64,000 bases of DNA from Geobacillus sp. 46C-IIa (GTDB lineage: Bacteria; Bacillota; Bacilli; Bacillales; Anoxybacillaceae): the NCBI RefSeq assembly GCF_014679505.1, contig NZ_CP061474.1, forward strand, positions 1,952,001 to 2,016,000, written 5' to 3'. The notes below the pieces were generated by a model, which was not told where the DNA came from, did not search any database, and saw only the letters and a list, made by a program, of their open reading frames with translations. Below are positions 61,006 through 64,000 of the stretch, piece after piece. The translations under genes and the position numbers were made by a program. The number at the start of each line of letters is the position of its first letter. The stretch's first letter is position 1.

Positions 61006-62361
61006 TTATGCCGTTTCGCTCGCTGTCTTGGTCAAATATCGATGGATCCCGTAGGCCGTTTCTTTCCCTTGCTGTGCTGCGGCTACCACCATTGCCTCAC
61101 CTTTTCCTTTTTCAAAAATAACATCCCCGCAAGCAAACACCTTCGGATTTGACGTTTGATAAGTTTCAAGATTCACCTTGACGACGCCATGATCATGCTC
61201 CAACCCCAAATCCTCAATCAATTCGACATGGCGTTCCTGACCAATGGCTTTAATCACCGCATCAACCGGTATAGTAAATTCCGATCCCTTAATCAAAACA
61301 GGACGCCGGCGTCCATCATCATCTGGCTCTCCCAATTCCATACGAACACATTCAATATGGGTGACCTTGCCATTCCCATCGCCAATAATCCGTTTAGGAG
61401 CTGTTAACCAACGAAATTCGACCCCATCCTGTTTAGCAAACTCATACTCAAACTCATAAGCAGTCATTTCTCCCCTTGTCCGACGATATAAAATCTTAAC
61501 GTTTTCCGCTCCTAGACGCACCGAACAGGTAGCCGCGTCAATGGCTGTATTTCCCGCACCAATCACGACCACCCTTTTTCCTACCAACCGATCCGTCAAC
61601 GGTTTCGTTTTCGTCTTCTTAATAAACTCAATCGCATCATATACACCTTGTAAATCTTCTCCTGGGATCCCCAGTTTTGGTACTTTCCCCATACCAATCG
61701 CTAATACGATGGCATCATACTGTTCCAGCAACTCGCTGACTTCTATATCATCCCCGACCCTTGTGTTTACCCGAATTTGTACTCCCAAGCTTTTCACTTG
61801 GTTTACTTCCCAAAATGAAATGTTTTGTGGCAGTCGGAAAGAAACAATTCCGTATGTGTTTAATCCGCCGGCCTCGCTCTCTGCTTCAAAGATCGTTACT
61901 GCGTATCCTAAGCGAGCTAGCTCTCTAGCTGCCGATAATCCAGCGGGGCCGCCGCCAATAACCGCCACCTTTTTCCCGTTTTTTCTCCCCGCTTGAAACA
62001 GTACTCCTCCATCCCGAATCGCCCAATCTGTTGCATACCGTTGCAATTTTCCAATCATAATTGGTTTAGTAGAATGATTTAAAACACAGGCCCCCTCGCA
62101 CAACTCTTCTGTCGGACACACCCTTGCACAGCTGGCGCCAACTGGATTTGACAGCATGATCGTTTTGGCCGATCCTTTTAAGTTCCCTGAAGCGATTTTT
62201 TTGATGAAAGCGGGGATATCAATTCCTGTCGGACAGGCTTGAATACACGGTGCATCATAGCAATACAAGCACCGGTTCGCTTCCTCAATCGCTTCTCTGT
62301 CTGTCAGACCGGGCTCTACTTCCAAAAAATTTTTCTCTAAGTTCAAACGCAATATATCCAT
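61006..62361 (-). CDS. preT: NAD-dependent dihydropyrimidine dehydrogenase, PreT subunit
   Basis: A 451-residue FAD/NAD(P) subunit. N-terminal iron-sulfur domain with CLYCYDAPCIQACPTG and CARVCPTEELCEGAC, FAD fold VAVIGGGPAGLSAARELA (~133-150), NAD fold VVVIGAGNTAIDAA and the closing FACGDVIFEKG flavin site. It is the electron-input partner of PreA, related to the GltB/GltD family also seen at 42317. Start: ATG at 62361 (MDILRLN) with GGAGG seven bases upstream; the ATG at 62382 overlaps that site. It follows the ureidopropionase gene by 104 bases. Confidence 0.94.
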   Translation of the reverse strand: MDILRLNLEKNFLEVEPGLTDREAIEEANRCLYCYDAPCIQACPTGIDIPAFIKKIASGNLKGSAKTIMLSNPVGASCARVCPTEELCEGACVLNHSTKPIMIGKLQRYATDWAIRDGGVLFQAGRKNGKKVAVIGGGPAGLSAARELARLGYAVTIFEAESEAGGLNTYGIVSFRLPQNISFWEVNQVKSLGVQIRVNTRVGDDIEVSELLEQYDAIVLAIGMGKVPKLGIPGEDLQGVYDAIEFIKKTKTKPLTDRLVGKRVVVIGAGNTAIDAATCSVRLGAENVKILYRRTRGEMTAYEFEYEFAKQDGVEFRWLTAPKRIIGDGNGKVTHIECVRMELGEPDDDGRRRPVLIKGSEFTIPVDAVIKAIGQERHVELIEDLGLEHDHGVVKVNLETYQTSNPKVFACGDVIFEKGKGEAMVVAAAQQGKETAYGIHRYLTKTASETA

Positions 62362-62465
62362 CCTGACACCTCCATGTGTCATTTTTACATCAAGAAGGGA
62401 ATAGAGTGGTTCTCTAGTCCCTTCCTCCTGTCCGCCCTCAGAAATGCCGATGCATCAAGGCTTTC

Positions 62466-63356
62466 TTAAGGAAGCAAAGCTGTCATCTCATCATATGTTT
62501 CTGGGCGGCGATCACGGTAAAATTGCCACGTATCCCGAACTTCGCGAATCATTTTCTTATTTACTTCGCCGATCACAACTTCATCTTGATCACGGCTTCC
62601 TAAGGATACAAAATTCCCCCTAGGATCAACTAAGTAGGACTGTCCGTAAAATTCACCCATATTCCATGGTGTTTCATATCCAATACGGTTGATGGCAGCT
62701 ACATAATAGCCGTTGGCCACTGCATGAGCGGGTTGCTCTAATTTCCATAAATACTCGGAGAGACCTGCCACTGTAGCAGACGGATTAAACACAATTTCGG
62801 CTCCTTTTAATCCTAAAATTCTTGCTCCTTCAGGGAAGTGGCGGTCGTAACAAATATAGACACCAATCTTGGCAAATGCCGTATCAAATACGGGATATCC
62901 TAAATTGCCCGGTTTAAAATAGAACTTCTCCCAAAATCCGTACCCTTCGTTACCTACACCAACATGAGGGATATGATTTTTTCTATATTTTCCTAAGTAT
63001 GTGCCATCCGCATCAATGACAGCAGCCGTATTATAATAGGTAGCGATCCCCTCTCTTTCGTAAATCGGCAAGACGATGACAACCCCTAGTTGCTTTGCAA
63101 TATTTTGGAACATTTTTGTCGTCGGACCGTTCGGAATTTCTTCTGCCGCGTCATACCACTTCGTATTTTGTTCTGCACAGAAATATGGGCCATAGAAAAT
63201 TTCTTGCAAACAAATGATTTGTGCTCCCCGGTCTTTTGCTTCTCTTACAAGCTTGATATGCTTTTCGATCGCCTTTTCCTTATGAACCTCAACCGGCTCG
63301 TCTCCATGGACATCATGGGATGCTTGAATCAACCCTACGACCACTTGATCGGCCAT
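62466..63356 (-). CDS. pydC: Beta-ureidopropionase (nitrilase superfamily)
   Basis: A 296-residue carbon-nitrogen hydrolase. The catalytic triad is visible: Glu in CLQEIFYGPY (~53), Lys in GKYRKNHIPH (~124) and Cys in VYICYDRHFPE (~158). The FFCAEQ-type loop and WNMGEFYGQSYLVDPRGNF follow the N-carbamoyl-beta-alanine amidohydrolase branch. It releases beta-alanine (or 3-aminoisobutyrate), CO2 and ammonia. It is the first gene of the operon, with AGGAG nine bases before the ATG and a good -10 element upstream. A role on other carbamoyl amino acids is possible. Confidence 0.92.
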   Translation of the reverse strand: MADQVVVGLIQASHDVHGDEPVEVHKEKAIEKHIKLVREAKDRGAQIICLQEIFYGPYFCAEQNTKWYDAAEEIPNGPTTKMFQNIAKQLGVVIVLPIYEREGIATYYNTAAVIDADGTYLGKYRKNHIPHVGVGNEGYGFWEKFYFKPGNLGYPVFDTAFAKIGVYICYDRHFPEGARILGLKGAEIVFNPSATVAGLSEYLWKLEQPAHAVANGYYVAAINRIGYETPWNMGEFYGQSYLVDPRGNFVSLGSRDQDEVVIGEVNKKMIREVRDTWQFYRDRRPETYDEMTALLP

Positions 63357-64000
63357 GTTTTGATCACTCCTTCTCTCCCTAGTTTTAATAGGTACTCATG
63401 AGGTCACATTTTTAAATTCGAACTTTAAGAATATTCTATATTGTTAAACTCAAACTTTTCATTATACACTTTGTCACATAATAGAAAACAACGATTGTTC
63501 AGTTTGTCAATTCAAGAGAAAGAAAGCAAGAATCATCATAAGATAAGGATATTTTCACGCTATTTTTCAGCATCATAAACATTTTGGTAATTCCCTGCGT
63601 CAAGGCCGATTATGTTTTCTTCAAAATCACTAGAGAGCCGATCATTTCACAGGGAACGCGACGCAGAAATATCGTCTCTCGAATAGAGAAATCCCGCCAA
63701 CCTTGGCCTTCTCTCCCCTCAAAGGCTACTGCACGGTGAGAAAATGGTGGTTTTTCTCCGTTCCTATAGAAAAGTGATGATGGAACCAACAATATGTTCC
63801 AACGAATAAACCTTAACAGTGACCATTTTTCAAACTGACTAGTAACAAGAGGCATCCATTTTCACAATCCTTCAGGACATATGCCCCAGGACGACAGATT
63901 CACAAAAATGATGAACAAATGGCCTTCTTTGGCAAGCGTTCTATATCCCACAAATGTTATGGAAGGGTTGCATTTTACATAATGGATAGATTCTATCCCT
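63357..64000. other. Upstream region of the pyrimidine operon and right edge
   Basis: On the minus strand TATAAT (63466-63461) stands about 105 bases before the ureidopropionase ATG. The -35 position is poor (near TTTTCT), which fits an activated promoter. TTGACAAAC occurs further upstream. From 63600 to 64000 I see no gene; the open frame at 63610-63855 (minus) has no ribosome site or recognisable protein, and a short plus frame at 63875 is equally unconvincing. Confidence 0.5.

Noticed and set aside
63610..63855. 81-codon minus-strand frame near the right edge
   Set aside because: No ribosome site, no recognisable motif, AT-rich intergenic-like sequence.

Overview
The window looks like chromosomal DNA of a thermophilic Bacillaceae, most probably Geobacillus or a close relative. 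This is inference from Bacillus-type gene sets (yfiY/yfiZ-yfhA siderophore uptake, xpaC-telA, gltAB with divergent gltC), GC-rich codon use over most of the window, strong AGGAGG-type ribosome sites with frequent GTG/TTG starts, a hydantoinase-type dihydropyrimidinase and a TnpB-only IS200/IS605-type element. No rRNA, tRNA, prophage or CRISPR array was seen.

Layout. 1-7 kb: signalling (start of an EAL protein, an AT-rich hybrid histidine kinase, a complete PAS-GGDEF-EAL protein) with a phosphatase, a frameshifted acetyltransferase and a small unknown gene. 7-12 kb: an iron-siderophore operon (FhuF-like reductase, ATPase, two permeases) divergent from its binding lipoprotein across Fur-box-like palindromes. 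12-17 kb: an MFS remnant, a PCYCGC lipoprotein, then amtB-DUF294-exonuclease preceded by a GlnR/TnrA-like box. 17-24 kb: small proteins, xpaC-telA, a gene with an in-frame amber codon, a TcaA-like membrane protein, an MFS exporter and a secreted CAP protein. 24-32 kb: an alpha-mannosidase/PTS/RpiR sugar operon with a decayed SIS gene, and an ACT-domain malic enzyme. 32-36 kb: a DMT transporter and a possible protein-deglycation cluster (DJ-1/PfpI, sirtuin, fructosamine kinase). 36-42 kb: a broken penicillin acylase, a DUF2157/GDYXXLXY membrane protein, a coiled-coil protein with 14 near-identical 42-bp repeats, and a PAP2 phosphatase. 42-50 kb: glutamate synthase and GltC, then a YhdH/YhfP reductase. 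50.9-53 kb: a TnpB pseudogene with omega-RNA-like downstream structure, nested hairpin repeats and an Uma2 remnant. 53-63.4 kb: a complete reductive pyrimidine catabolic cluster.

How genes work together. The right-hand cluster can be read as a full route from uracil/thymine via dihydropyrimidine (PreT/PreA), carbamoyl-beta-alanine (dihydropyrimidinase) and beta-alanine (ureidopropionase) to malonate semialdehyde (aminotransferase) and acetyl-CoA or propionyl-CoA (MmsA), with a PucR regulator inside it. Ammonium released by such a route could be assimilated by the nearby glutamate synthase, and an ammonium channel lies about 25 kb away.

The window is rich in gene decay. Acetyltransferase, MFS transporter, SIS isomerase, penicillin acylase, the gene at 20671, TnpB and Uma2 are all broken or truncated. 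Four of the lesions are single in-frame stop codons in otherwise intact reading frames.
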